From Dipylidium caninum (Eukaryota; Platyhelminthes; Cestoda; Cyclophyllidea; Dipylidiidae), in NCBI GenBank assembly GCA_017562135.1, contig QEYB01000533.1, forward strand, positions 248,001 through 312,000: a stretch of DNA of 64,000 bases, given 5' to 3'. The first letter of the stretch is position 1; each line of letters starts with the position of its first letter. This document shows, piece after piece, positions 13,701 through 25,218 of this stretch. The translations under genes and the position numbers were made by a program. A model generated the notes under the pieces. The model saw only the letters and a program-made list of their open reading frames with translations. It made no database searches and was not told the DNA's origin.

Positions 13701-16700
13701 GAGCGTTTTGGCCCGCAGCGAAGCAGGCTATAACCAATTCATTATTTGCACTTCTACCTCCTCGAGGGCCATTTTACCGAACCCTTCATCGCGTCTGCCT
13801 TCAGGTATCTCATCACCCGCCGATCTCCGCCTTCTACGCCGAGTATGTCCCGAAACGCATTCAGGTGTCGGGCCACATTTGGACCAAGTCGAAGTTTCTC
13901 GGCTTGAGCATAGGCGTGGAGATGGTCGGCAGCGCCACTACCGTCCTCCTCGATCGACCCGGCGAGGAGTATGTGGTCACCTTCCCCTCTGCCTACGGAC
14001 GGTAAGCTCCTCCTCCTCTCCCCCTCCTCCTCCTCTTTGCAGAATGCCAATAATTGACAAATCGTATTATTCGCTTCATCAGCTTTCAGCTTATATCCAG
14101 TAGAAATGCGTGCGAACGACTTAAGTTATTAGGCCACAGCATAAAACCGTTAAGGTTGCCATCAATGAAGCCTCCACAACTAGCAGTTTAGCAACCAGTT
14201 TTGCCAGCATTATGCTTCCCTTTCGAATTGTGGCCTATTTGCCTAAAAGTTCCGTTTAAGGAGGCACGGAATCATGAGAGTACGCTCTCTCAGACAGAGA
14301 ACACCTCAGCCCAGCGGTATCAAATTGGTAATGTGGGACTGCAAGCCGAACGTTAAATTCGCCTTTTATTTAAGCGGAGGAGACCTTAAACTATGGCAAA
14401 ATCCAAGTGAAAGCATTGAGATTCCATATTTGGATGCTTCAATGCTGGTTGCGCGCAGCCGGATTCGCGGACGCCTGCTTAGATCTCTGTCAGTTGAGCA
14501 ATGACCAAACTCTTCCCCACTATGCTCACAAACTAAGTTATTTTGCAACGTGTTCCCACTAAATTTCACTTGTATGCGGTCACCGATTTGTTGAGGCGAG
14601 GTTTTCGGTGAGGTCGAGGGGCATCGTTATCTCCCCATTTGTGTCCGGACACAGCCGGCGGATTTCGTCTTTGCGTGAAGTTTACGTGGGCTTCTCTCGC
14701 TACCTGCACTATTTCCCTCACTTTTGTGCCCACTCTGAATTTAATGAGAGTAAGCGGCAGCGATAGCGAAGAAAGCTTTTAAAGACGGCGCTTTGACGTG
14801 GAACCGTGCCCCGCTGTTCTAAGGGCTAACGTAATTATACTCAAACGACTCCGTGATTTGCAGCACAAACCGCCGTATCTATCAGAGAATTGACGTAATT
14901 TACACAAAACCACGACGTCTACGCGCGAGAAGGAGAACCAGACGCTTTTGCGTATCTGTCACAGAAAATTGGCTTATTTTACACAAAACCGCGACGCATC
15001 GTTAAGCGCGGACCACCCAACTGTGGGTGACTTGTCACAACACTCTTGCGAATGTTAATGCGGTGATGCCGTAGTGAGCTGAGCGGCCAGTCAGCAGAAA
15101 TAGTGGCAGCATCGAGCGGCGGCGTGACTATGTTCCTCCCGATCGGACAGTTTAGCGTGGACGAGTTTCCTAATGGCAGTGTTTACCGCGACTGCTCGTA
15201 CAGCCTTACCGAAGGGGGCGGGGGATGGCGCGATAGCATTGTCCCCATTGTCCATTTCGTGTTTTCTGTGCAGGAACATCTTGGGCGTGCCGTGGGTGGA
15301 GCTGGGAGGCCAGTGCTCGGTGTCCTGCGCGAAGACGGGCTACTGGGCAGAGGTGGACTTCCTTACCAAGCCCTTTTATGGCGGCAAGAAGGATCAGATT
15401 CGAGCTAAGGCCTTCGGACCCGACAATGACAAGCCATTCTTCACCGTCGAGGGCGAGTGGAACGGTCAAATGTTCGGCCGATGGGCAGACGACGGGGTTC
15501 GTTTCCTCTCGTCTAATTAAGGCCTCGGTTACGCTTACGCTGCAGGCGTTTTTAACCCACTCTGCCACAAGCAGCACACTGCGGCGGACAGAGGAATCAG
15601 TTTCTGACCTTCTTGTGTGGTCGATTACCTCTTTCTTGTTGCTCTGCACAGTCGGTCTCTGCGTCCCAACCGTTCCTCCTTACTTAACAGCAGTCCACGG
15701 AACTCAAGGTGCTACTTTTTTGATGTTTACAATTAAACGCCGTGGAAGTTGGCCCCGTGTTGAGTCGTCCCGCACCTCTTTTTCCGACCTCTTCGGCCCT
15801 AAATGGCCGCTAAACTCGCCATTTAACAGAGTCGCATGGCTTGCATCTGCGAAATTAATTTTTTTTTCGGGGGGTAAATCCCGAAATCGGATCCTGTTCG
15901 CCGAATGAAGAGTGATGTGACGCTGGCGTTTCCTGCTTGATCCTTCTAAGTGATGGGTGAGATCGTCGCCATTAGCCCTTTCTCCTCCAGTGGGGCGGTC
16001 CCTGAATCACCCTCTTTCTACTTCGTCAACGTGTCCTTGCCACCAGGTCAGTGGTGCGAAATAGCGGACGGGAGCGGTGGAGAAGTTGAGTTTGAGGAAT
16101 TCTGTTAGTGTGTCGCTGTGGCTAACGCCTTATTACACGTGGACTTGGCGGGGAGTACGTCCTCTCCTCTAAACAGACGTCTGTCACATGGAGTGACGAC
16201 TCTAAATGGGATCGACAGGTCCATCCTGAGCCTCCGACCTAGAATTTCACACTCAAACTGAGCGATTCACTTATTCCATAGCACTGCATCACGCATTTTC
16301 TTGGGGAACTCGGGGCTCTGGCCCTAACGACGATGCCACCTCAACGAGTGAGGATTACAGCGCGCAATGGAGACTTTGGATGCGCCAGCGGATTTCGCCT
16401 CCTTCTTGAGCCATAAGACCACCGTGAAGAAAGCTCCTTTTGATCCACTGGTTTCGGCCACTTTAGCCCCCCACCCCGCACTAATCCCACTCTGCGCGTT
16501 GAACCGGAGGGTGTGCCAACTTGCCGCCGCCCCCCCCCTCCCCCCCTCCTCTTCCCACTGCCCTCCACCCGGCTACTTGCGGACTGTTTGGCCTCAAACA
16601 CACGGGCAATCATGAGTTGGCAACATGACGAGTCTGCATAGTTGTGCGAATGTCACCTTAAACTTGTTCACTTGCGGTAAAGCATGCATAAATTGGTGCG

Positions 16701-18089
16701 CTGCGCTGCTGCTCCGGTTGTTTCCGTGAGCGTCGTAAACGGCAACAAGCAGCGCAAGCAGCGATAGAACCTCGGATGCTTGGCCTGAAGGCAGCGGTGC
16801 CGTGTGGTCTACAGATCCCCTTTCTCACTACTAATTTTCCACCTTGTTTAGGAGCACATCTCCTGCCACACGCCCGCCTTTACCATGGTATTCTGGTCTC
16901 CGGGTTTCCTTTCCAAAAATGATTTTACATATCGAGTTTTGACTGTTTGAAAGACCACCGATAGAGAAAGCGAAGTGCAGCTTTTAATTGCAAACATCGC
17001 TACATGGACTCTTCTTCTTCTGCCGACATTTCTCTCCTCACTGACAGTTCTTTCTTTTGCGCGCTTCGACAGAGGAGGGACCTCTTTGTGGACACAAAGG
17101 CGCTGCCAATCATGAAGAAACAGGTTCGTCCTCGCAACCGACAGCTCCCGAATGAGTCCAGAAAGTAAGTTAATGCATCCGCTCTCGTCTTTCTTGAAGA
17201 CTCTGGCATTCCTGCTTGCTATTAGTGCCTTGTTAACCACCAAGAGAGTGGTTTTAAGTTACATTTTCATCAGTAATAAGCAAGGAGAGAGGGGGGCGAA
17301 CTGTTTTAAGTGCACGCATACCGGCCTCCATTGTGTCAGGGAATTCGACGATGTTTTAGCTTTTGCGCTTAATAGCAGTGTAGACCTGAATTCGGCGCGA
17401 AATTGTCGTAAACAGACCCTTAGACAAATCTATCTTAAAGACCAGTCGTTCGGTAGATGATATTCTGCAACGCGGGAAGATTAACGACGTGGTGGTGGAG
17501 ACGGCAACCGTATCCTTAAGCCGAGCTCGTGTGAATAGGTGTTTACGGAAAGCCGTCTTGCCCACCGGTTGAAAGATTTTCCCTCGTGGCTCACGCTGTA
17601 GCGCACGGACTGGAAGCGACCCGTCCCAAATGCAGCAGAAGTCGGGAATTGGCTTCCCGAAACCGAAGGTCTTCTAACTCTCCAGATCCGATCAGCTTAC
17701 TTGGCAATGAGGGGGTTAACAGCACTTTCAGTGAAGCAGAACCAGACTTGAAGGTTACATGTTTTGGCTGAGAGAACACTTTTCCCCCCCCCCCTCCCCT
17801 CTTATCCAGAATGTGGGAGTCAGTGACACAGAACCTGAAACAGGGCAACATCGACGCAGCGACAGATGCCAAGTCTCTGCTGGAGAATCGTCAGCGTCGC
17901 GAAGCCGCAGCTCGTCTGGAGGCGCATCAGCTCTGGTTCCCCTTCTACTTCATCGAGGGGAAGAAGGGCGTCGCGACCTCCGCCACCGGTGGCGCCGCCA
18001 CAGCCACCTACCGTTTCAAATGGCCCCTCTCCAGCCGCGGCTCCCGGGTGTTGGCGGACTCATACGCCGCGTCCAAGGATGGCCCTTGA
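1799..18089 (+). CDS. OSBPL9: Oxysterol-binding protein-related protein 9 type lipid-transfer protein (5' end missing)
   Basis: ORP9 proteins exchange PI4P and sterol or other lipids between ER and Golgi/endosomal membranes. Supported exons: 1799-2264, 7776-8002, 9823-9990, 11827-12082, 13805-14001, 15274-15496, 17073-17164 and 17810-18089 (stop TGA 18087-18089). The first exon holds a low-complexity linker, a seven-Gln tract and an acidic FFAT-like motif. The lipid-binding ORD starts with an [22 protein letters not shown] stretch in 9823-9990. The phosphoinositide-binding [10 protein letters not shown] is at about 11870-11899. The family signature EQVSHHPP is split exactly between the exons ending 12082 and starting 13805. 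WVELGGQCS and KPFYGGKK lie in 15274-15496, and the C-terminal [14 protein letters not shown] in the last exon. All junction phases agree except 9990 to 11827, where a short linker exon (length 3n+1) before YLSAFHA was not found. The PH domain is not in the window. Confidence 0.93.
2005..2025 (+). repeat. CAG repeat encoding seven glutamines in OSBPL9
   Basis: Seven uninterrupted in-frame CAG codons encode polyglutamine in the low-complexity linker between the expected PH domain and the ORD. The flanking residues are also polar and low in complexity. Pure CAG runs are prone to length polymorphism. Confidence 0.9.
2152..2196 (+). other. FFAT-like VAP-binding motif with acidic tract in OSBPL9
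   Basis: An acidic run (EEDDD preceded by serines) leads into IYYDTRE at 2176-2196. The FFAT consensus is EFFDAxE preceded by acidic residues, and vertebrate ORP9 carries an EFYDADE-like core at the equivalent place. Aromatic positions 2 and 3, Asp4 and Glu7 are kept; position 1 is Ile and position 5 is Thr. The motif would anchor the protein to VAP proteins on the ER. Its place between PH domain and ORD fits that role. Confidence 0.65.
4042..4059. repeat. (TTTCTA)3 microsatellite
   Basis: Three copies of the hexamer TTTCTA lie in the OSBPL9 intron, with a related GTTTCT just upstream. No function is implied. Confidence 0.8.
6061..6086. repeat. CACTCG-type short tandem repeat
   Basis: A GCACTC-type hexamer is repeated three times and then runs into CA dinucleotides. 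It lies in the large OSBPL9 intron. Confidence 0.75.
8003..9822 (+). other. OSBPL9 intron of 1.8 kb
   Basis: The donor is GTGAGT at 8003. The acceptor that keeps the frame is at 9822 (ccgatag). The nearer-looking cag at 9834-9836 would shift the frame, so the exon start was set at 9823. A minus-strand open frame at 8612-8908 and its neighbours show no recognised domain. I see nothing else in the interval. Confidence 0.65.
9991..11826 (+). other. OSBPL9 intronic region hiding a missing linker exon
   Basis: The exon ending 9990 stops in phase 1 and the exon at 11827 starts in phase 2. Known ORP9 proteins have about 10-20 extra residues here, ending in Trp just before YLSAFHA. One small exon of length 3n+1 must therefore lie in this interval. 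A 19-nt candidate at 10802-10820 has flanking AG and GT and the right phase, but poor similarity. Nothing else is recognised. Confidence 0.5.
12083..13804 (+). other. OSBPL9 intron of 1.7 kb
   Basis: Donor GTGCGT at 12083, acceptor ending 13804 (ccttcag). It separates Gln from Val in the EQVSHHPP signature. It contains a weak tRNA-like A-box/B-box pair at about 12618-12668. Other open frames are short and unrecognised. Confidence 0.8.
14002..15273 (+). other. OSBPL9 intron of 1.3 kb with a degenerate tandem repeat
   Basis: Donor GTAAGC at 14002, acceptor ending 15273 (ctgtgcag). CG plus G makes the Arg codon across the junction. It contains two degenerate direct copies at 14874 and 14951, listed separately. 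No other feature is seen. Confidence 0.8.
14874..14996. repeat. Two degenerate direct repeat copies, 77-nt period
   Basis: Copy 1 starts at 14874 and copy 2 at 14951. Both begin CGTATCT, then a CAGAGAATT/CAGAAAATT-like block, then TTTACACAAAACC followed by CGCGACG or CACGACG. By eye the copies match over about 45 nt with small indels. They lie wholly within an intron. Confidence 0.7.
15497..17072 (+). other. OSBPL9 intron of 1.6 kb
   Basis: The donor is a weak GTTCGT at 15497 and the acceptor ends at 17072 (cttcgacag). Both flanking exons are in phase 0. It contains a long C-rich run near 16525-16550. No gene or mobile element is recognised. Confidence 0.75.
17165..17809 (+). other. OSBPL9 intron of 0.6 kb
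   Basis: Donor GTAAGT at 17165, acceptor ending 17809 (cttatccag) behind a run of C residues near 17783-17794. AA plus A makes Lys across the junction, followed by the last exon. Nothing else is seen inside. Confidence 0.85.
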
Positions 18090-21000
18090 CTGTGCACGCA
18101 GTTTGCATCGGGAGAGGCCCCACCCCGCTCTGTCCGCTCCTCGCAGAGACCCACATATATGTGCATCTGTGTGTGTGTGTGTGGTGTGTCTGTGCGCGTG
18201 CACCTGTTCTGCCGCGGCTCCTCCCTCCTCGCCCCATCCCTGCTCGACACTCTTTCCCCTCTCTCTGTGTGTACCTCTGTGCGCATACTGCACTGCAGGG
18301 ACTCGCATATGCATATGTATATTTAGCAAGATTAAGTGTGCCGTGCCATCTGTTAGGAGCGGCAGATGCAGTCCGTCGAAAACGTAGGAAGCGCCACGGC
18401 GGGGTGTAGCACGCCTCGGGCCAGCGGAGGCCTTCCATCCTCACAGTAAGCTGGTGCCAAAATCAGTCCCAAAGTCTCTGCAATTCTGAGCCGATAAACC
18501 GTGCTTGGAGATGAGGGGCGCACCTGCGACCCTGCAGCACGGTTCAACGAGTCGAGTCCCCTGCGAACCGGTGCACTTCGCCCGCTCCCTGCTGAGGCGG
18601 GGGAAATGGATGAACCTACGAAAATGTCATCTACTGGGCCAGGGTAGATGCGGCCTCACCCTGCAGACGAGCTCCTCCTTCTAGGGCCCAGGCGAGTCAG
18701 TGGCAGAGAACCAATTTATTAAGTAGTGGCATTTGTATTTCATCACACAAAAAGGCGCTAACATTCAAAAAGAGCACTTTCTAAGTTCCGCGTATTTTGT
18801 AAACATTGATAATCTCGATCCAACGGAAGATGGTAGGGAAAAAGGAGCGCAGATCATAGACTTGATGCATGCATGTATACACGCATAATGTGAGTGAGTG
18901 AGAGTAGGCAAGGCGACGAGGAAGTGGAATGCGCGAAGATGAGTGCGGAATGTGGGCGCCTCGGAGAAGGACACGGTGACGGAGCAGACGGACGGCCCGT
19001 CTAGCTGGGTTCCGTGGTCTGGGGGAAGTAGGCGGAGGGGAGCGAGGAATTCTGGTGCTGTTGAGAACTGTAATGAGATGGACGACTCAAACTGCTCTCG
19101 CAGTCACTTCCCACCGAAGTCCCATTCAAATGCGCTACGCAAAGAAAACACCCGACAATGAAAAACAGGAGTTAATATCACCTCGAGGCAAATCAGCGTT
19201 TCGTAAAAATGGGGTAGGATTTGGTTGAGCACCTTCTCAACAGCCTGAAGAATCTTAGGGGCGAGGAAATGCACCTTCCCAGTTAAACCGAAAATTTACA
19301 AGACGCGCAATAAAAAGCTACAGCTCACAATCGAATAGGAAGCGAATTCACGGGAAGAACAGAGCAAATCAAATGGGATTTAGGTAGCCCTGCAATTCTC
19401 ACGAGAAGGATTCAGCCGCGCCGTTTTGGACGTGAGTGTTAAGTGTTATTTTAAGTGCGGAATCTGCACATAAACACCCGGGCTCGGGGGAGATGGATTT
19501 GCATCCTTCGAGCAGATTCCTCCATGGTCAAGCAAGCGACTTTTCCTTTGCTATCAATAGAATGATGCCCGCACAGCCTTCCCCTGACAGGAGGGGAGTA
19601 ATGCATCAGAGCAAATGCACAAGTTTAAGAATTCACCGAACAAGCACAAAGTTTTCTCCCCCACAACTCAAAAGGACACTTCGCGGCATTAGAACGTACC
19701 ACACGTAAAACTAAGAGAAATCGGGGAGAGAGAAGATGGACGTTAGGCAGAATTTCGCGACAGGCAACAAGAAAGGCCAAGCACGAGTGAGCAGCCTACG
19801 TGGAAATCTGAGCGGCGGGCACTGCTGCTTTGACAAGTGGCTGATGTCGAGGTAATTTCGGAAATGCGCGAAGGATCCGCCATTATAGCCATGCACCATA
19901 GCCTCCAAAACCCTACTTTTATAAAATTGAATCGAGATGACAGTCAGGAAAACTACCACGAAGGACTACGTTTCCACTGATGGCACGGAAGTGGAGAGCG
20001 AAGAGGCCACAACAAATGAGGCGTTTACAGGTCTTTTTACGTTAGGAAAAATCCAAAAGGGAGACACGAGTGGTTGTGATAGGAATAATAAAGGCGTATG
20101 CTTTGTAAGAGGACTCGTTAGGCAGAAGAAGTGCTAACGTACGTCTGGAAACCGTGTAGGTCGGCTGCTGTTGCCGCTGCTTTTGCTGTCCCATTGATGT
20201 CATTGTTGGGATCGGACGGACCGACAGACCCGCGAGCCCCGATACGACGCCGTCCAGCGCGCCGGGGGCCTAACTCCCAGCGGAGGGTGAAAATAAACAA
20301 AGATTAAGCAGTTTCTCTCACACACGGGTCAGCGAGGCCGTACACCAGTCCTAACAGGTCTACAACGGGGGGAAAGGTTACTGAGTGTGGGCCTTCGGAT
20401 CCCATGACCATGACATTCGATAATCCGTTTGTGGTCGAGGTAATGCGGAGAATATTTTAATTTATCTACGTTTAAATATAGTGCGTCTGACGAGGGGAGA
20501 GGGGAAAAACATTCGCGGAAAGCATGCGTTGTGCCGGTAAAATGACCTAAATGGGCGATCGTTTGGTGACAGGAAGAGTGAAATATGGGTGAGATAGGAA
20601 AAAAAGGGAGCAAAGAGCAAATCTATTTTACTAAATGAAAATGAATGAGGTTCAAGAGATAGAGATGCGGTTAAAATTTAAATAAAAGAAAAAAATGAAC
20701 TTGTTGCAAAATTGCAATTTGCTCTTTGCCGCCAGGGCTGATAGTGATTTTGCGGCCAAATATAATGCACCTCGCCCTACCAGTCTCAATACCAACTGCC
20801 GCAGGGCATTTGGGGGGAAAAAGCGGCACTGCAAGTCAAGTTACCGCCATGGGCAGCACTAACATTGCGTAGGTCTCCTCCTCGCCTCGGCTGGGGACTC
20901 AGCGAGGAGTCAGTCGTACTCTCGAGCCCAATAATTCATCGGAGGTGGAATGGGCAGGCTTCACGCCAAATAGTACGAATGTAAAGGGAAAAGACCTTGT

Positions 21001-21742
21001 GCCTCTCAGCTCTGTCTCACTCGTTTACATGGGAATCGTAAAAATCACCAATCTAACTGAGTCATTTTACCTTGCCTCGGGTGAGGGGAGGGCGGGAGGG
21101 GAAGGTCAAATTTCCACTTGGGACAGGGAGGTGAATCAGGATTTACGAAGCGATTACCATCTTACCGGAGTGACGACACTGGACGGCGGTGGTGCAGTGC
21201 TGTTCGCAGCGTTCGTGGTGGCCATAGGAGGTCGACCCTCCAGGCAATTTTCCTTGCCCGCACGAATGAAGGGGGACGGCACTGGCAGTGGCGCCGTAGA
21301 CGCGAGAGCTAATCCCCGCCCCGTTAGCTGCCAGAGTGTGAACGCCAATACCCGGCGCTGACGAGGTGACAGCAGTAACCGCATTCGTTGGCAGTGCTGA
21401 AACAAAATCCGAGGGATAAAAAAGGGTTGCAGTAATCGTCAAAAGTGCCCGAAGCGGTGGAGGAAAACGGGCGAGCAGCGGTTCAATAAAAACCAAAAAA
21501 ATACAAGCGTAATAAGCACAGTTGAAAAAAAATTTAATATGATAAATTAGCAGCGGCTTTTCCGATAGCCCAATGTTGTTTGTGCGATGGTTTCCGCAAA
21601 AACATAGTCGACGCCTAAGGGGAAATGGTCAGGGATAACCTATGACTACAACATTTGGCGACATAAACTCGTCACATGCTAACTACGCTCCTTAAATCGA
21701 AAGCAAAAAAACTTGTAGGAGGCCTTTTCAACTTTCGTGCTT
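18090..21742. other. Gene-less stretch between convergent OSBPL9 and SASS6
   Basis: Both neighbouring genes end here, so it should hold both 3' UTRs and terminators. A TG dinucleotide run lies at 18169-18183 shortly after the OSBPL9 stop. A plus-strand AATAAA at 19309-19314 could serve OSBPL9, but it is 1.2 kb past the stop. Open frames on both strands are short and without recognisable domains. I found no RNA gene or transposon. Confidence 0.6.
18169..18183. repeat. (TG)n dinucleotide repeat
   Basis: A short uninterrupted GT run lies about 80 nt past the OSBPL9 stop codon, so it is probably in its 3' UTR. Confidence 0.85.
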
Positions 21743-24700
21743 TTAAAACGGCGGACCGATACCTTGGGTGGTAGACAAACGCCTTAGATCACAAACAAAA
21801 CACTCAACCAGGGACCTTAAAGACGATAGGTGATAAGAAACTTTTAAGCCGTCTAAAAACAAGCCATTCCAGTAACACGGTCGCATCAAGTAAATACTTG
21901 GAGAGGATGAGACGAAGAGGCAGTGCGGGGACGTGGAGGCAGCAGGAAGTCCGCCTGAGGGGCCTCTGTCGACCGCATCTCTACCGCCACCGGTCCTTGG
22001 GGGGGGCGCCGCTTGCAGGGACGTTGGCAGAGCGATTTTCGGCTGCTTTTCGGCCATGTAAGAGGGGAGCATTGTGATGCCCGTTGATTTGAGCTTTTGT
22101 TGCCACGAGTGCGTGTAGGATTCCGAGATCTGGCGATTCAACCAAGAGATTACTGAAAAAAGAATTTAAAATAATGTCCTTACTGCCAAACAGTTAGTAC
22201 GAATATATTTTGGCGTCTTTAGGTTGCAAACAGGCATTTCAGTAGAGGAGAGCTCTTGCCTGGGGTTGAAAATTTGTACTGACAAGGAAAGGGAAGAATA
22301 AGTGGGGGAACAACTCAAAATCCCACCAAGGATCAAACGATGTGTAGGTTGTCGTGGTGGTTGGCAAGAAAAAACAGTCGATGGATGACAGGAAAGCGTA
22401 GAATGAGCCGAGAGAAATTTCAGATTATTTTAAACAATTCACCAAAAGATGAAGTTTGGCAGAAATATGGGCTTCACCAGCAAATGAGGCTCGTCAAATC
22501 AATGGAATTGTCACTGTTGCTGCAAAAATCGTTAGAATTTAGAACATGTAGTATCTCGAAGCCTTCTTCAAACAAGAAATTTAGTTACGCGCTGAAAAAC
22601 ACCCTGCACATAAATTCAGACAGAGCACTAGTTGTTGAAAAACCATCCTCGGAAAAATCATCTTCAGTCCCCATGCTCTCAACTAGCAAGCACTTTGGTT
22701 AAAGTGATAAGCTTATCATAAAAAGTGAAACAAAACTGCTCACTATTCTCGTTATTTTCAATGGTATTCTTGGCCTCCTCGAGAGCGGCTTGTAGCTGGC
22801 TGATTTGGGCTTCGCCTTTTTCGCATCTCAGCTCTTCATCTCGAAGACGGTTGCGCAGACTCTGCAACGCCGTCTGTGCTTCCTCGAGTTCAGATTCTTT
22901 CGCGGTGAGCACCTTCTCCTGCTCGGTTGCCACCTGACCACGGAGCTTCGCCTGAAAGAAAATAAGCAAGTGACAGGTGGAAGCACCCGCCGTCTAATGG
23001 CAAGTCATAGGCAATGGCAAGTGGATCCTCTAACGTTCGCCTTCCTTATAACCATGGCTAGGACCACACTAATGGTATTTCAGTAGCTAATGACAAGCCT
23101 AAGAAATAGGAAAATGTTATTACTAGAGAAGTAAGAGGCGGGAAACAGCTTAACTTCTATCACAATAACGAATGCGCATATGCAAAATCGGTTCTACTAT
23201 CAAATGTGTTATATCAGGATAACTTTTTAAAATCATTGACAAAATTGCAACTGTGTAAAACCCGACGTAAGAAAATTGGGACAGGTTAAGACAATTTTAG
23301 GATCCTCTTAGCAAAATTATTTCTCCAAGGACAAGTGATAAGTCAAGCAAATAAAGCCTACAAAGAGGAGTGTGAAAACACGAAAGAAATGACATTTCAT
23401 CGAGAATGTTTGAAATTTAAACGCTAGTCCAAATCCTCAAAAATACCACTAACTTCGAACGGATAAATAAAAAATTCTAAGTGAGTATTTACAAATAGGT
23501 TATGTACAAAAAAGTTCTCTGTGGACAGAGGTTAGGAAATTTTCGTCGATTACTCAAAACTACACGCCTAAATGATTTTAAACAAAGATATGCTTGGCCA
23601 CCGAGGGCACTAAAATGCAGTGTACTAGATGTGTGAAACTAAGTTAAATAAATGTTGATAGTATACCTTGTTCTGGGAGGCTTTCAACTCTTTCTGAAGC
23701 TGTTGAATGATACCATTTGCTTTTGTGACTTCTTGAGATTGCTGTTTCATGAGTTTTTCCAGCTTCTCTGTCTGCTTTACTTTTTTTTTAAGATCATCTT
23801 GGATGTCCCGCTGGCAAAGAAAAGAGGTAAATAAACCAAATCAAAGATTGCACCATCAAAGACCTACGACTTACCAACTGATTCCTTTGGGTACTACATT
23901 CCGACTCAAGAGAAGTGGCTCTGCGCTGTTCAACCACGAACATATCCTCCATATTGTCGTGCTTAGCTGTTAATTGGCTAATGGTAGATTGAAGCTGTTC
24001 AATTTTAGCATTCAAGGAAAGAATTTCAGACTTCTGGGCTGCAAAAATATTAAAATAAATACGATATCGTCTGAATAAGTTACCATCATTTTCATTCTGA
24101 AAGTTATTAATTGTGACCTCGGTTTCCTTAAGAGTTTTGGAAAGGGAACTAATCTGGGATTTCATTTCGTCTTCGCGTATACTATTAGTCTGAAAAATAT
24201 ACTATCCAAAAAACATTTACAGCTAGAACTGATGCTTGTGACTCCAATTTTGAGCGAAGTCCGGAAACCTCAGTGGCATGATCTTCTCGAATAACTTTTA
24301 TCTCCGCTGCATGCCGTAACTTTAGCACCTCGATGGCCTAAAATGATGAACAATTAAAATCGACCGCTACTTTTTCGTTGGATGAGACCAGGTTGTCCAA
24401 TTGTGACTCATATTGATGCTTTAAATGAGACACCTCACGTAGATGACTTTCACTTAAATCGTCAATTTTCTTTTTAAGTTCGTTGGACACCTTAGACGTG
24501 CAATAAAACTTAATTAAGATACCTGAGATGAGGAAGCAAGTTGTCTATTGAGATTAGATTCTGTCATTTGATATTTTTCGATAGTAGATTCGTGAACCGC
24601 CTATAGGGGATAATGAGTGACCTAGACTAACCCTAATTTTTTTAATATAGGAGACCAGGTACGCTTTAAGCGTTTCATCCGACGCTGCCAAAAATTTTAT

Positions 24701-25218
24701 AGCCAAATGTGTTAGACGCCGAAAATCGGTTGTTTCGACAATCTCCAACATATGCGGTTCACAAGACTCCGAAAACATTAAGATATATCTTAAAACGGAG
24801 AAAGCAATGGTAATGCAATCAAACCTAGGAGTGGGGCTACTTTCTTCTGAGAGACATTTCTTAAGAAGGTCAGTGAACATCTGACCAAACGCATTATATT
24901 CAACAAGCAATCCCTGTTGTTCTTTTAGTCTATAGGCATAAAAGAGATCGTAAGTATTACTTTTGATAATCGGCGGCGTATAGTTTTGCGGTATACAAAA
25001 AGTATAGGTCGCTATCGTCAGTCAACCTGATATCAAGGGACTTAAAATCAAGCAGAATAAGCGTCAATAGAGCTATACCTTCTCGACCTGGTTATTGGAT
25101 GGACTGGTTTGTTCAACTGTTATGTTAATTTTCTTTCTAAGAATGTTAATAAATTGAGTTTGACTGACTTGATATCGCAAAAAACTACATGATTCTGGTC
25201 ATAGAACCTAGACACCAT
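21743..25218 (-). CDS. SASS6: Spindle assembly abnormal protein 6 (SAS-6), centriole cartwheel protein, complete
   Basis: SAS-6 dimers stack into the ninefold cartwheel that templates centrioles and basal bodies. Exons on the minus strand: 25218-25169, 25136-25079, 25040-24961, 24929-24825, 24788-24632, 24600-24523, 24490-24371, 24337-24221, 24189-24084, 24038-23875, 23810-23667, 22951-22744, 22152-21743. They total 1,797 nt, or 598 residues, in one frame; human SASS6 has about 657. The N-terminal head has DIRLTDDSDLYFLY and the PISA-type LKEQQGLLVEYNAF. VETTDFRRLTHL carries the head-head contact Phe at about residue 120. Residues about 150-460 are heptad-rich coiled coil. Near the C-terminal end, NENIISWLNRQISE matches the animal NNEKLITWLNKELNE block. 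The tail is Pro/Ser-rich, and its last 50 or so residues are less certain because another splice there is possible. The ATG at 25218 is the first that keeps the head domain in frame. Confidence 0.95.
22153..22743 (-). other. SASS6 intron 12 (591 nt)
   Basis: Minus-strand donor GTGAGC at 22743, acceptor ending 22153 (ttttttcag). The joined codon A plus TA gives Ile in the ENIISWLN block. The interior has one unrecognised plus-strand open frame of 120 residues (22340-22702), which I do not call a gene. Confidence 0.85.
22952..23666 (-). other. SASS6 intron 11 (715 nt)
   Basis: Minus-strand donor GTATAC at 23666, acceptor ending 22952 (ttctttcag). Both flanking exons are coiled coil in phase 0. 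The sequence is AT-rich and holds nothing else I recognise. Confidence 0.85.

Noticed and set aside
22679..22937. Plus-strand frames opposite the SASS6 coiled-coil exon
   Set aside because: They are antisense shadows of a well-supported SAS-6 exon.
24789..24824. Reading SASS6 straight through the in-frame 36-nt segment
   Set aside because: It has no stop, but the segment has GT-AG ends and the size of its neighbours. Its removal brings PR directly to the conserved stretch before VETTDF, as in other SAS-6 proteins.
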